DNA of 64,000 nt from Shinella sp. (GTDB lineage: Bacteria; Pseudomonadota; Alphaproteobacteria; Rhizobiales; Rhizobiaceae): contig QFQX01000022.1 of the NCBI GenBank assembly GCA_003248775.1, forward strand, positions 1-64,000. Direction: 5' to 3'. Positions 52,577 through 60,562 of the stretch are shown here, piece by piece. The translations under genes and the position numbers were made by a program. Under the pieces are notes generated by a model. That model was not told the origin of the DNA, did no database searches, and saw only the letters and a list, made by a program, of their open reading frames with translations. Within the stretch, counting starts at the first letter, position 1; every line of letters starts with the position of its first letter.

Positions 52577-53350
52577 ATGGCTAACACGCAACCTGCCAAG
52601 ATGACCGTCTCCGATACCGACGTGATGGTCGAAATCATCAACATGAACAAGTGGTACGGCGACTTTCACGTGCTGCGCGACATCAACCTCAAGGTGATGA
52701 AGGGCGAGCGCATCGTCATCGCCGGCCCTTCCGGCTCGGGCAAGTCAACGATGATCCGCTGCATCAACCGCCTGGAAGAACACCAGAACGGTCACATCAT
52801 CGTCGATGGCACGGAACTGACCAACGACCTGAAGAAGATCGACGAAGTGCGCCGTGAAGTCGGCATGGTGTTCCAGCACTTCAACCTCTTCCCGCACCTG
52901 ACCATTCTGGAAAACTGCACGCTGGCGCCGATCTGGGTCCGCAAGATGCCAAAGAAGGAAGCCGAGGAAGTCGCGATGCATTTCCTCAAGCGGGTGAAGA
53001 TTCCGGAACAGGCCAACAAATACCCCGGACAGCTTTCCGGTGGTCAGCAGCAGCGCGTGGCCATCGCTCGTGCGCTCTGCATGAAGCCGAAGATCATGCT
53101 GTTTGACGAGCCGACCTCGGCGCTCGACCCGGAAATGGTCAAGGAAGTTCTCGACACCATGGTCGGCCTTGCCGAAGAAGGCATGACCATGCTCTGCGTG
53201 ACCCACGAAATGGGCTTCGCTCGTCAGGTCGCCAACCGCGTGATCTTCATGGACCAGGGCCAGATCGTCGAACAGAATTCGCCGGCCGAATTCTTCGATA
53301 ATCCGCAGCACGAGCGCACCCGGCTGTTCCTCAGCCAGATCCTGCACTGA
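52577..53350 (+). CDS. aapP: General L-amino acid ABC transporter ATP-binding protein
   Basis: 257 residues. Walker A GPSGSGKST (about 54-62), signature LSGGQQQR, and Walker B ILMFDEPTSALDPE are intact, as in GlnQ/HisP-type ATPases. It begins 18 bp after aapM and is the last gene of the operon, followed by a terminator at 53373. Confidence 0.95.
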   Translation: MANTQPAKMTVSDTDVMVEIINMNKWYGDFHVLRDINLKVMKGERIVIAGPSGSGKSTMIRCINRLEEHQNGHIIVDGTELTNDLKKIDEVRREVGMVFQHFNLFPHLTILENCTLAPIWVRKMPKKEAEEVAMHFLKRVKIPEQANKYPGQLSGGQQQRVAIARALCMKPKIMLFDEPTSALDPEMVKEVLDTMVGLAEEGMTMLCVTHEMGFARQVANRVIFMDQGQIVEQNSPAEFFDNPQHERTRLFLSQILH

Positions 53351-53372
53351 TCTGCAGCCTGAACTTCACAAC

Positions 53373-53408
53373 AAAGCCCGCTGGTCTGTTCGGACCGGCG
53401 GGCTTTTG
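53373..53408 (+). terminator. Rho-independent terminator of the aap operon
   Basis: AAAGCCCGC-GGTC pairs with GACC-GCGGGCTTT across a short loop, ending in TTTT at 53404-53407. It lies 22 bp after aapP. Confidence 0.88.
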
Positions 53409-53443
53409 CATTGATGCGTGTGCCTGACTGGAAACGATCTCGG

Positions 53444-54199
53444 TCAGGGACACCAGGTATCCTGCTTGCCCATGCGGGGTTTGGCCAGACCTTCGGACAC
53501 AAGGATCGAGCCCAGCGAGCGTCCGTTGCGGGCAACGACACGGGCTCCGCCGGCTTCCTGCCCTCTCAATGACGAAAACTCGAAATCACCGCCATTCAGG
53601 AGATCGCGTAACCGCACTTTGGCGGCAAAGCCTTTATCCCGCTCCCGCTGGCAACGGGCGTCTTCAGTCCCAGGCGCAACGATATCGGCAAGCGCGATGC
53701 GGGTTTTATGATACCAGAAGGTGTCGCCGCTCGAGACGCAGTTATCCAGGCCCGATGTTCCGCAAAAATAAAACTTGCCGGAAAATCCCTTGCCGAGCAA
53801 CTCTGCATCCGGCTTGCGCTCATCGGGCGCCGCCGGTTTGGCTGCGACCTGATTGACTGTTGCGCTTCCGACCGCCGCCGGTGGAATCGGGCCAGCGGAG
53901 CGCTTCGTTTCCTGTTTGGTTTTTTCCGTGGGTGCCACGGTATGTACCAGTGCCTGTCGTTCCTTACCTTCCGGCTTGTTCGAAGCCTCCGATCGCGAGG
54001 CGTTCGGCTGCGGCCTCTCCTTTCCGGAAAGGTATGCCACGACTGGCGCCGGCAGTTTATCGCGGTTGTCATAGGCCGCAATGCCTCCCGCCACGACAAG
54101 CAGTACCCCCAGCCAGGGCCAGATGCTGCCCGAGCTCGGCCGGCTCGCAGCTTTCTTGCGTTTGCGCGGCGCGCGTTTCGTCTGGGTGTTGCCTGCCAT
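53444..54199 (-). CDS. Membrane-anchored thermonuclease-like (SNase) protein
   Basis: 251 residues: a basic N-terminal end (KRAPRKRKKAASR), a membrane segment (about 38-54, WPWLGVLLVVAGGIAAY), a Pro/Lys/Ala-rich linker, and a C-terminal SNase-like domain (about 155-250). The domain has the expected Arg-containing TRIALADI strand, but the catalytic PE motif reads PGTED, so the family Glu may be missing. Two or more Cys suggest disulfides in the periplasm. Activity is doubtful. ATG 54199 has GAGAGG upstream. Confidence 0.75.
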   Translation of the reverse strand: MAGNTQTKRAPRKRKKAASRPSSGSIWPWLGVLLVVAGGIAAYDNRDKLPAPVVAYLSGKERPQPNASRSEASNKPEGKERQALVHTVAPTEKTKQETKRSAGPIPPAAVGSATVNQVAAKPAAPDERKPDAELLGKGFSGKFYFCGTSGLDNCVSSGDTFWYHKTRIALADIVAPGTEDARCQRERDKGFAAKVRLRDLLNGGDFEFSSLRGQEAGGARVVARNGRSLGSILVSEGLAKPRMGKQDTWCP

Positions 54200-54796
54200 T
54201 GGAGCCTCTCTTCTGCGAGGTGTCACACTCAAAGGGTTTGCTCAAGATTGGTAAATACTTGCTGAACTGTCCCGATATGGAACGCTTCATGCGCAAGTTT
54301 CCCAGCGCCGCCATTCCGCGAGCACCGAACATGCCCAAGGAATACCAAACAAGGCCAACCCATTGAGTGTATTGGGCCATCCGTTCTCCGGCTAATAGAT
54401 AGAAAGGATTATATCCATCGATAGCCCCATCAGGCGGCTTCACAAAGCCGGCAGGAAATGCGCAGATCTGCCTTCACCAGAAACGGTGGGGAGGAACAAT
54501 AATATGACAACAAAAACAAATCCCTGTTCAAACAGAGGTCGATGTTCAGGGACATCCACGATGCAGTTTTCGCCGGGATCATACGCTCCTTACAGGGGAT
54601 AGCGACCGCCGAAACGCGAAGCGCTAAAGGCCTCGCAAAAAACGGAAAGAGACCAAGCCTTTATTGACCGGGCAATTGCCTGGAGTTGGCGTTCGCTCTC
54701 TTTCACCCCTTTCACAAAGATGATTCTGCCGCGGACGGCACCGTTCCACGGAGCCTGTTCGTGCGCCGTTGATTCGCTCGTAGTCGGAGGCATGCG
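54200..54796. other. 597-bp intergenic region without a supported gene
   Basis: No gene was convincing. A 67-residue frame on the minus strand (54590-54793) has no recognised similarity and weak signals. The region is of mixed composition and somewhat AT-rich near 54400-54520; no strong palindrome was found. Confidence 0.5.
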
Positions 54797-55369
54797 ATGC
54801 GTGCCGCTTGCATCTGCGTCACTGCCGCTCTCACATTGACATCCACGCTCAACGCATCTGCATGGGCCGCCGAGCGTTCAGCCTCGCACCGGGCCGCATT
54901 CCTGGAGGAAAAAGCCGCCGCGCTCGCACCCTATGCCTTCGTGCGGTTCTGTGTTGAGACGCCCGGAGAATGCGAACCGAAACATGGCGCAGAGGAGGTG
55001 GGCATGAGCACCGATATCGCCATCGACATCGCCTCAATCAACAAAAGCGTCAATCATGGGATTGCACCACGCAACGACAGACGCGGGCGGGATGTCTGGA
55101 CCTTATCCCCGCGTTACGGCGACTGTGACGACTATGCGGTTACCAAGAGAAGAAAGCTGATAGAGGCAGGCCTCCCCGCCCGCTCCGTCCGGCTCGCCAT
55201 AGGGCGCACACCGGAGGGCCAAGGTCATGCCGTCGTCATCGTCAGAACAAGCACCGCGGACCTCGTTCTGGATAACCGCAGCGATGCGGTCAAACGGGTG
55301 AACGAAGTCGACCTCGTGTGGATCAAGATAGAGTCCGCGGATAATCCGAAATGGTGGTACGCCCTTTGA
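54797..55369 (+). CDS. Second BTLCP transglutaminase-like cysteine protease
   Basis: 190 residues with a signal peptide (cleavage near SAWAAERS, about 25). Triad: Cys110 in GDCDDYAV, His144 in GQGHAVVIV, Asp159 in LVLDNRS. The spacing is the same as in the paralogue at 8202-8813 (C109, H143, D158), so the two are the same fold with different N-terminal thirds. CGGAGG lies 6 bases before ATG 54797. Probably periplasmic; substrate unknown. Confidence 0.88.
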   Translation: MRAACICVTAALTLTSTLNASAWAAERSASHRAAFLEEKAAALAPYAFVRFCVETPGECEPKHGAEEVGMSTDIAIDIASINKSVNHGIAPRNDRRGRDVWTLSPRYGDCDDYAVTKRRKLIEAGLPARSVRLAIGRTPEGQGHAVVIVRTSTADLVLDNRSDAVKRVNEVDLVWIKIESADNPKWWYAL

Positions 55370-55536
55370 GGGAAAGTTGGGGTGATGACTGCAACGGCAC
55401 AAGGCATAAGCCCTCGCGCAGGCCCCATGGCCAAGCTCGATTGAGCAAAGCTCTCGACAAGCGCCCCGCAACTGGACCGTAGATCGCAAGAGGTTCGATC
55501 ACATGTAAAATGCGAATGCCGAACCAGCTTTAGTCG

Positions 55537-55557
55537 CACTGAAAACCATTTTCAGTG
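55537..55557. repeat. Perfect palindrome downstream of tRNA-Arg
   Basis: CACTGAAAA (55537-55545) and TTTTCAGTG (55549-55557) with a 3-base loop. It lies 37 bp after the tRNA on the minus strand. It may help end the tRNA transcript or be an operator; no T-run follows. Confidence 0.5.
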
Positions 55558-55593
55558 ATAACCGTATCTGTATCAATGACTTATGAGGGTAAT

Positions 55594-55670
<77 letters not shown>

Positions 55671-55734
55671 GTTTATCCCGTCGTTTATGCCCGCCGGGAT
55701 TAAGGCAGGAAACTGCAACGCGTCCAACCCGGCC

Positions 55735-56040
55735 TCAGTGGGTCCAGGGCTGCAGACGGTTGAAGCGGAAGTTGTCGGTGTAGGAAACGACCTGACGCTT
55801 CGGTTCCTTCGGCTGTATCACGCGATAGTCGATACCTTCACGCTTTGCATAGGCTTCCGCCTGCTCCAGCGTTTCGAACACGAGCTTCACCTGCTGCCGG
55901 GTATCGGCAGAACTGGTGTAACCCATGATGGGATCGATCTTGCGCGGAATAGCCTGATCGAATTCGAGGATCCAGACATGGGTCTTCGCCTTGCCGGACT
56001 GCATTGCGGTCTTTGCGGGGCGGTAGATCTTCGCGGGCAT
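55735..56040 (-). CDS. ETC complex I subunit, NDUFS4-like
   Basis: 101 residues from ATG 56040. The family pattern is present: MPAKIYRPAKTAMQSG near the N terminus, the WILEF stretch, MGYTSS, and the QVKLVFETLEQAEAYAKREGI helix, which match the 18-kDa NDUFS4 protein of complex I. In alphaproteobacteria this accessory subunit stabilises the Q- and N-modules. It lies beside tRNA-Arg and not beside nuo genes. Confidence 0.9.
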   Translation of the reverse strand: MPAKIYRPAKTAMQSGKAKTHVWILEFDQAIPRKIDPIMGYTSSADTRQQVKLVFETLEQAEAYAKREGIDYRVIQPKEPKRQVVSYTDNFRFNRLQPWTH

Positions 56041-56549
56041 GGTCGCGTTCAACTCCAGAAGTGACGGCAGGAAGATCCTTTTCCGTCGTTTAATCGTCGT
56101 ATCTGCCGCAAATCATATGATCGCGGTGAATTCGAACGGCACGATGCAGAGATTCGAAATCAAATAGATCTTTGAATTTCAGCACCTTGGAAAAGTTATC
56201 CGCAATACGCGACGATCACTTTCCTGTTCCAAATCCTGAAGTGTTCTGCCCCATTTGACCAGTTCGATCAACCCATATTTTGGGCTACATTCCGCCCGAT
56301 CCGACTTGAGGATTATGCTATCGCAATCGGAACTAGGAGATCTCCCGATCCTCAAAGAGTCAATGAAAGCCACAGAATGAAAACGGCTGCGTAATTCAGA
56401 CGATCTGCAGCAGTCCTTGCCTGCAGGAGAAATGAGCCAATCAGTGTTTCAAGCGCAAGCCATAAGGCGAGCATGAACCCACGGCGCTCAGAAGGCACCT
56501 TCCAAGCAGTGGAAGCACACCGAACTCCTCAATTATATCAATGAGGAAA
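56041..56549. other. 509-bp region between the NDUFS4-like gene and the att-like tRNA fragment
   Basis: No supported gene. A 64-residue frame on the minus strand (56179-56373) has no recognised similarity. The region is AT-richer than the flanking core genes, consistent with lying next to an integration site. No palindrome of note. Confidence 0.5.
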
Positions 56550-56597
56550 TGGTCGGAGTGGAGAGATTCGAACTCCCGACCCTCTGGTCCCAAACCG
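56550..56597 (-). pseudogene. 3' half of tRNA-Pro(TGG): likely prophage attachment site
   Basis: On the minus strand the sequence contains the anticodon loop with TGG (GGTTTGGGACCAG), the variable region, the T-arm with TTCGAAT, the acceptor 3' strand ACTCCGA and CCA. The 5' half is absent: no TCGGAGT acceptor strand or D-arm follows. Integrases that use tRNA genes leave such 3' fragments at one end of the insert. Phage genes begin immediately to the right, so this is read as att. Confidence 0.75.
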
Positions 56598-56642
56598 GAC
56601 CTTGCCACCCCCAGTAGGAGCGTTTCCGGCAGATACCAAGTG

Positions 56643-56679
56643 AAACCCCGCAGAACATCCACAGAACACTGCGGGGTTT
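56643..56679. terminator. Stem-loop at the end of the lysis cassette
   Basis: AAACCCCGCAG (56643-56653) and CTGCGGGGTTT (56669-56679) are perfect 11-base arms with a 15-base loop. It lies 50 bp after the last leftward phage frame. The arms end in TTT on both strands, so weak bidirectional termination is possible. Confidence 0.55.
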
Positions 56680-56728
56680 CTCTCACACTGCTCTCACAAA
56701 GGGGTGCCGATTCGGCTTACCGGTTGCA

Positions 56729-56842
56729 CTATACCCACGATGCAAGCATTAGCCATGCGAGCAGAACCAGAGCCGCGCCAATGACCACCCTGCCCTGTGG
56801 TCGCGCAGCTTCAGCAAGATGTCGAGCCTTAAGCCTGGTCAT
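56729..56842 (-). CDS. 37-residue membrane peptide in the lysis cassette
   Basis: Frame from ATG (minus strand, 56842) to TAG (56729). Residues 1-18 are basic (MTRLKARHLAEAARPQG) and 19-37 hydrophobic (VVIGAALVLLAWLMLAS). GGAGGGG lies just before the ATG, the best ribosome site in the cassette. It overlaps the end of the upstream holin-like gene by 14 bases. No lipobox Cys, so not an o-spanin. It could be a holin, antiholin or i-spanin-like helix. Confidence 0.6.
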   Translation of the reverse strand: MTRLKARHLAEAARPQGRVVIGAALVLLAWLMLASWV

Positions 56843-57167
56843 CACTCCCCTCCCGGCGCAGCTCCTCCCTTCGGAGCCGAAATGCGTTCAGGATGATTTC
56901 GGCGATTACGATACCACCAACCCCGAACACGAAACCACCGGCGCTGGCCGAGCTGGCTTCCGAAATCGTGATCAGATGCCCTATCGACCATTCGACGAGC
57001 GGCCCACCGACTGGAGCCGTATAGTAGGCCGTCACCGAGCCGACGAACATCTTTCGAAGAAAGGGGTTCCAACCGCCCCATTCCAGCGTCGCGGAAACCG
57101 CCGCGCCCGCCACTCCGGCTAGGGCCACATCGCCTTTCGCGCTGGCCAGCCATTCCCAAAAGCTCAT
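56829..57167 (-). CDS. Putative phage holin or lysis-associated membrane protein
   Basis: 112 residues from ATG 57167. At least two hydrophobic segments (about 14-34 and 65-95) with a Gly/Ala-rich stretch between, ending in a highly charged tail RLRREELRREGSDDQ, the typical polarity of holins. It lies 7 bp after the 3TM holin-like gene and before the 37-residue peptide. No family was recognised with certainty; position and topology are the evidence. Confidence 0.65.
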   Translation of the reverse strand: MSFWEWLASAKGDVALAGVAGAAVSATLEWGGWNPFLRKMFVGSVTAYYTAPVGGPLVEWSIGHLITISEASSASAGGFVFGVGGIVIAEIILNAFRLRREELRREGSDDQA

Positions 57168-57174
57168 TACGGCA

Positions 57175-57702
57175 TCACTTCTTGACCGTGCGAAGCAGGG
57201 TGTTCCCGCCCATGTAAAGGCCGGTGTAGATCGTGAAGAGGCCGAGGAATGTCGCCACATCGATACCGATTTCGATCTCGGTCGCAGATCCGGCCGCCTT
57301 CAGCGCGGCGTTGAAAACGGGGCGCAGCATGACGTACCAGGCGATGCAGGCCAACATGAGCCACATGCCGGCAGGTCTCCAGCTCCACGTCCACTGGCTT
57401 TCAGGGGTGGCCTTCTCCATTTCAGCCAGCATGAGCTTGTTGGTCTCGCGCTGCCGCTCGATCTCGGCAGTGATGATGGGAGACCAGTCGGCCTCGACGC
57501 GGTTCACCGCGTCTTCGATCTGCGGCGGAGGGAGATTCGGCAGAGCATCAGGCTCAACGCCGGCCTGACGGGCAATCGCATCGATGACCGTCCCGCCAAT
57601 GTCACCCGCGGCACCGCCAACATGTTTTTCGAGAATACCCTTTACAACGTTGGCGCCTACCTTCGTTGCTGCACCGATGAGGATGGTTGCCAGCGCCGAC
57701 AT
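57175..57702 (-). CDS. 3TM-type phage holin-like protein
   Basis: 175 residues. Amphipathic N-terminal helix, then a charged central region (IEDAVNRVEADWSPIITAEIERQRETN), and two to three membrane segments in the C-terminal half (about 107-165, WSWRPAGMWLMLACIAWYV). This fits the Holin_3TMs family. It begins directly after the endolysin stop (TGA then ATG), so the two are co-translated: the holin would control timing of lysis. Confidence 0.78.
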   Translation of the reverse strand: MSALATILIGAATKVGANVVKGILEKHVGGAAGDIGGTVIDAIARQAGVEPDALPNLPPPQIEDAVNRVEADWSPIITAEIERQRETNKLMLAEMEKATPESQWTWSWRPAGMWLMLACIAWYVMLRPVFNAALKAAGSATEIEIGIDVATFLGLFTIYTGLYMGGNTLLRTVKK

Positions 57703-58470
57703 TCAAGCAGCCTCCATTGCCAGAGCGGAATAGGCTTCTTCTCTCGCTGCGGCGGCCCGGCGTCGTGCATTGATCACGATAACCACCGCCACGATTGCAA
57801 GGCCGGCGGCACCGATGATGAGAAGCGCGCTGATATCGAGATTGCCGCCGTTGTCGGTCGCGACCGTGGCCGCACCGCCGGTGCTGATCCCGCCGCCCGT
57901 CGCGACGGTTTTCTCGGCCTTGGCCGCGTTTGCCGTCGACGTTGCGGCGGCCTTAGCTTCCACGACGGCAGCGGCCTTGATTTCCGTCGCGGTCAGTCCC
58001 ATCGCGGCCAGTGCCATCGAGACGCCCTTGGCCTCGATGTCTGCGACGCGGCGACCCCAGCCCTTGCCGAACGTCTTCCAGATGGCGAGGGACTGCATGA
58101 ACGAAAGACGCGCCCGGCAGATCTTCTTGACCGTCTCGGAATGGTCGTTGGACCCGAGCGACGCCTTCAGCCACTTCTTGCCCCGCGAGACCCCGGAATT
58201 GACCGAGGCGTCGTAAACAGCCAGGTCAACTCCGGGGTACAGGCTAGGCCCGCCGCATGCGATCCAGTAATTCTGACGATAGATTTCGAGGGCTTCCGGC
58301 CGGGTGATCAGCCGCACACTCTGCTTCTTGAGGCCCTTGCCGGTGCGCCACGCGTCATAGACGACCTGAGTGACGCCATACATGGTTGCGCCACCGGGAT
58401 CATCGGGATGATCACTCCAGCCGCCTTCCCAAGCGGCGGTGATAGGATGGCAGACGTCAAAACGGTCCAT
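57703..58470 (-). CDS. Phage endolysin, GH108 family, with C-terminal membrane segment
   Basis: 255 residues from ATG 58470, with GGAG 12 bases upstream. The GH108 catalytic motif EGGWSDHPDDPGGATMYGVT is at about 16-34; the Glu is the family catalytic residue. A second conserved stretch is AVYDASVNSGVSRGKKWL. Residues about 160-205 are Ala-rich linker, and 218-242 form a membrane segment (LLIIGAAGLAIVAVVIVI). A tail-anchored endolysin is unusual: release may depend on membrane potential or holin. Confidence 0.88.
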   Translation of the reverse strand: MDRFDVCHPITAAWEGGWSDHPDDPGGATMYGVTQVVYDAWRTGKGLKKQSVRLITRPEALEIYRQNYWIACGGPSLYPGVDLAVYDASVNSGVSRGKKWLKASLGSNDHSETVKKICRARLSFMQSLAIWKTFGKGWGRRVADIEAKGVSMALAAMGLTATEIKAAAVVEAKAAATSTANAAKAEKTVATGGGISTGGAATVATDNGGNLDISALLIIGAAGLAIVAVVIVINARRRAAAAREEAYSALAMEAA

Positions 58471-58616
58471 GAGTTGGCTCCTTTTTAAGGTGGCCGCACT
58501 CATGCGCAGTGGGTTTTCAATACCATGCGCCGAATCTTGCAACAATCCCGGAAAACAGGTAATCAAGACGCTGAAAGCGCATGAGTGCTGATTGTCCTTA
58601 ACGGAGATTAGCCCTC

Positions 58617-59720
58617 ATGGCTCCCACCACGATTGCCTATGGCGACCCGAAAGCGCAGAAGAAATGGAGCGGCAACCTCTTCGTCACGACGATGGAGAAG
58701 AGCTACTTCGACCGGAAGTTCATCGGCGAAAGCGATGAATACTGCATCCAGCGCCTGACCGATCTCGAATCCGACGCCGGCGACACCATTACCTTCGATC
58801 TGTCCGTAGAACTGCGTGGCAAGCCGACCTATGGCGACAACCGCCTGCAGGGCCGTGAGGAAAACCTTCGCTTCTTCTCCGATCAAGTTTCCATCGACCA
58901 GATGCGCCACGGCGTTTCCGCCGGCGGCAAGATGAGTCGCAAGCGGACGGTTCACAACATCCGCAAGCTCGCCCGTGACAAGCTCAGCGATTACTGGTCC
59001 AAGTTCATCGACCAGATGTTTTTCACGTACCTCTCCGGAAACCGCGGCATCAACGAGAACTTTATCGAAGATACTGCCTGGGCTGGTCACGCTGAAAACC
59101 CGATCGAAGCACCCGATACCGACCACCTTCTCTACGGTGGCAACGCAACCGGCAAGGCGTCGATCGACAGCGGAGACATCATGTCCCGCTCCCTCATCGA
59201 GCGCGCCGAGGTGAAGGCGTCGATGATGGCCGCCGTCGCCCCGGAAAACGCGATGATGCAGCCGTTGATGATCAACGGCGAAAAGCACTACGTCTGCGTC
59301 ATGTCGAAGTTTCAGGCTCACGACATGCGCACCAATGATCAGGCAGGGTGGCTCGATATCCAGAAGGCGCTTGCCACGTCCGAAGGCCGCAACAGCCCGA
59401 TCTGCAAGGGTGGCTTGGGCATGCTTAAGAACGTGGTTCTTCACGAGCATCAGGATGTCATCCGTTTCAGCGACTACGGCGCCACCGCGAACCTTCCGGC
59501 TGCACGCGCGCTGTTCATGGGCCGTCAGGCCGGGGTCATCGCGTTTGGTGCAGTGGGTGGCTTCCGTTTCCAGTGGACCGAGGAAATGCAGGACCACGGC
59601 AACGAGCCGGTCATTTCGGGCGGCCTGATCGTCGGCACCAAGAAGACCCGCTTCAACGAGAAGGATTTCGGCGTCCTCTCGCTCGACACTTACGCCAAGG
59701 ATCCGAACGTCGCGGCGTAA
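58617..59720 (+). CDS. N4-gp56 family major capsid protein
   Basis: 367 residues. Clear N4-gp56 features: the opening AYGDPKAQKKWSGNLFVTTMEKSYFDRKFIG, the GDTITFDLSVELRGKPTYGDNRL stretch, RTVHNIRKLARDKLSDYWSKFIDQ, and a C-terminal GVLSLDTYAKDP. It forms the HK97-fold shell of N4-like podovirus heads. It starts the rightward structural module, with the lysis genes leading the other way. No protease, portal or terminase gene lies beside it. Confidence 0.9.
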   Translation: MAPTTIAYGDPKAQKKWSGNLFVTTMEKSYFDRKFIGESDEYCIQRLTDLESDAGDTITFDLSVELRGKPTYGDNRLQGREENLRFFSDQVSIDQMRHGVSAGGKMSRKRTVHNIRKLARDKLSDYWSKFIDQMFFTYLSGNRGINENFIEDTAWAGHAENPIEAPDTDHLLYGGNATGKASIDSGDIMSRSLIERAEVKASMMAAVAPENAMMQPLMINGEKHYVCVMSKFQAHDMRTNDQAGWLDIQKALATSEGRNSPICKGGLGMLKNVVLHEHQDVIRFSDYGATANLPAARALFMGRQAGVIAFGAVGGFRFQWTEEMQDHGNEPVISGGLIVGTKKTRFNEKDFGVLSLDTYAKDPNVAA

Positions 59721-59759
59721 GCCGCGCCGTCCACCCTTTCACTCACTCAGGAGAGACCG

Positions 59760-60215
59760 ATGTCCCTCATTCAGAGCAAATATGCCAAGGGCATTCTTGG
59801 CGCGCCCTATCCCGCATTCGCAGGCGCAGTCGTCGCGCAGCGCTTCGCGCACGTCCTGGCGCTGGCGCCGCTGGCCAACGATATCATCGAACTCGCGCCG
59901 CTGTTCGGCAATACCAAGCCGATCGATCTCATTCTCGATGCTGATGATCTCGATTCCGGTACCGCGATCATCATCGATGTCGGCATCATGTCTGGCAAGT
60001 GGGGCGAGAACGATGGAGCGCGCACTTGTGGCGCGGAATTCTTCTCCGGCTCCACTCTGCTGCAGGCCGGCGGCGTCGCCCGCCCCATACTCAAGACAGC
60101 GTTCCGGATCGCGCCTGTCGGCTACGATCGCTCGATCGGCGTCAAGATTACCACGGCGGCCGGTACGTTCGTGTCGGGGCAGATTGGTCTGACGGTGCTC
60201 AGCGCGACGGGCTGA
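59760..60215 (+). CDS. Phage structural protein, possibly head decoration
   Basis: 151 residues, 39 bp after the capsid gene. It has a beta-rich composition (AGAVVAQRFAHVLALAPLAND, GTAIIIDVGIMSG, GVKITTAAGTFVSGQIGLTVL). Genes in this position downstream of N4-gp56 capsid genes often encode head fibres or decoration proteins. Identity is by position only. Confidence 0.6.
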   Translation: MSLIQSKYAKGILGAPYPAFAGAVVAQRFAHVLALAPLANDIIELAPLFGNTKPIDLILDADDLDSGTAIIIDVGIMSGKWGENDGARTCGAEFFSGSTLLQAGGVARPILKTAFRIAPVGYDRSIGVKITTAAGTFVSGQIGLTVLSATG

Positions 60216-60240
60216 GCGCGCCGCCGTCGTGCATTAACCG

Positions 60241-60273
60241 GGGGGCCGCGTTCGCGTTGCCCCCTGTTTTGTT
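60241..60273 (+). terminator. Putative terminator inside the structural module
   Basis: GGGGG (60241-60245) and CCCCC (60260-60264) with an inner CGCG/CGCG pair and short bulges, followed by TGTTTTGTTT. It would limit transcription between the capsid genes and the downstream adaptor genes. Confidence 0.5.
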
Positions 60274-60292
60274 TCAACGCGAGGGGAGCACA

Positions 60293-60562
60293 ATGGCACT
60301 GATCCAATGCCTGCTTGGTACGAGAGAAACCACCGTCGGTAGCACCACGTACAAGTTCAGCCCGGATGAGAACGGGCGATGTGTTGCTCGCGTCATCAGC
60401 CGGCGGCACATTCACTGCCTGATTTCCGCCGGCACCTATGCCGAGGTTTCCGAGACCGGTGAGGATATGGACATGCGCGGCACTCCGGCACCGGCCGAAA
60501 GTGCCATCGTTCCGTTTTTAAATGATCAGCGTCACCAGCATGGCAGGCGCGGGCGCAGATGA
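60293..60562 (+). CDS. Hypothetical phage protein
   Basis: 89 residues from ATG 60293 with GAGGGGAG upstream. Polar N-terminal part (GSTTYKFSPDENGRCVARVISRRHIHCLISAG) and a basic tail. The stop overlaps the next gene as ATGA (60559-60562). Possibly a head completion or connector-type protein; no family recognised. Confidence 0.6.
   Translation: MALIQCLLGTRETTVGSTTYKFSPDENGRCVARVISRRHIHCLISAGTYAEVSETGEDMDMRGTPAPAESAIVPFLNDQRHQHGRRGRR

Noticed and set aside
54590..54793. 67-codon minus-strand frame before the second BTLCP gene
   Set aside because: Weak start signal and no recognised family; overlaps the probable promoter of the BTLCP gene.
56179..56373. 64-codon minus-strand frame near the att-like fragment
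   Set aside because: No similarity and no convincing ribosome site; kept only as a note in the intergenic entry.
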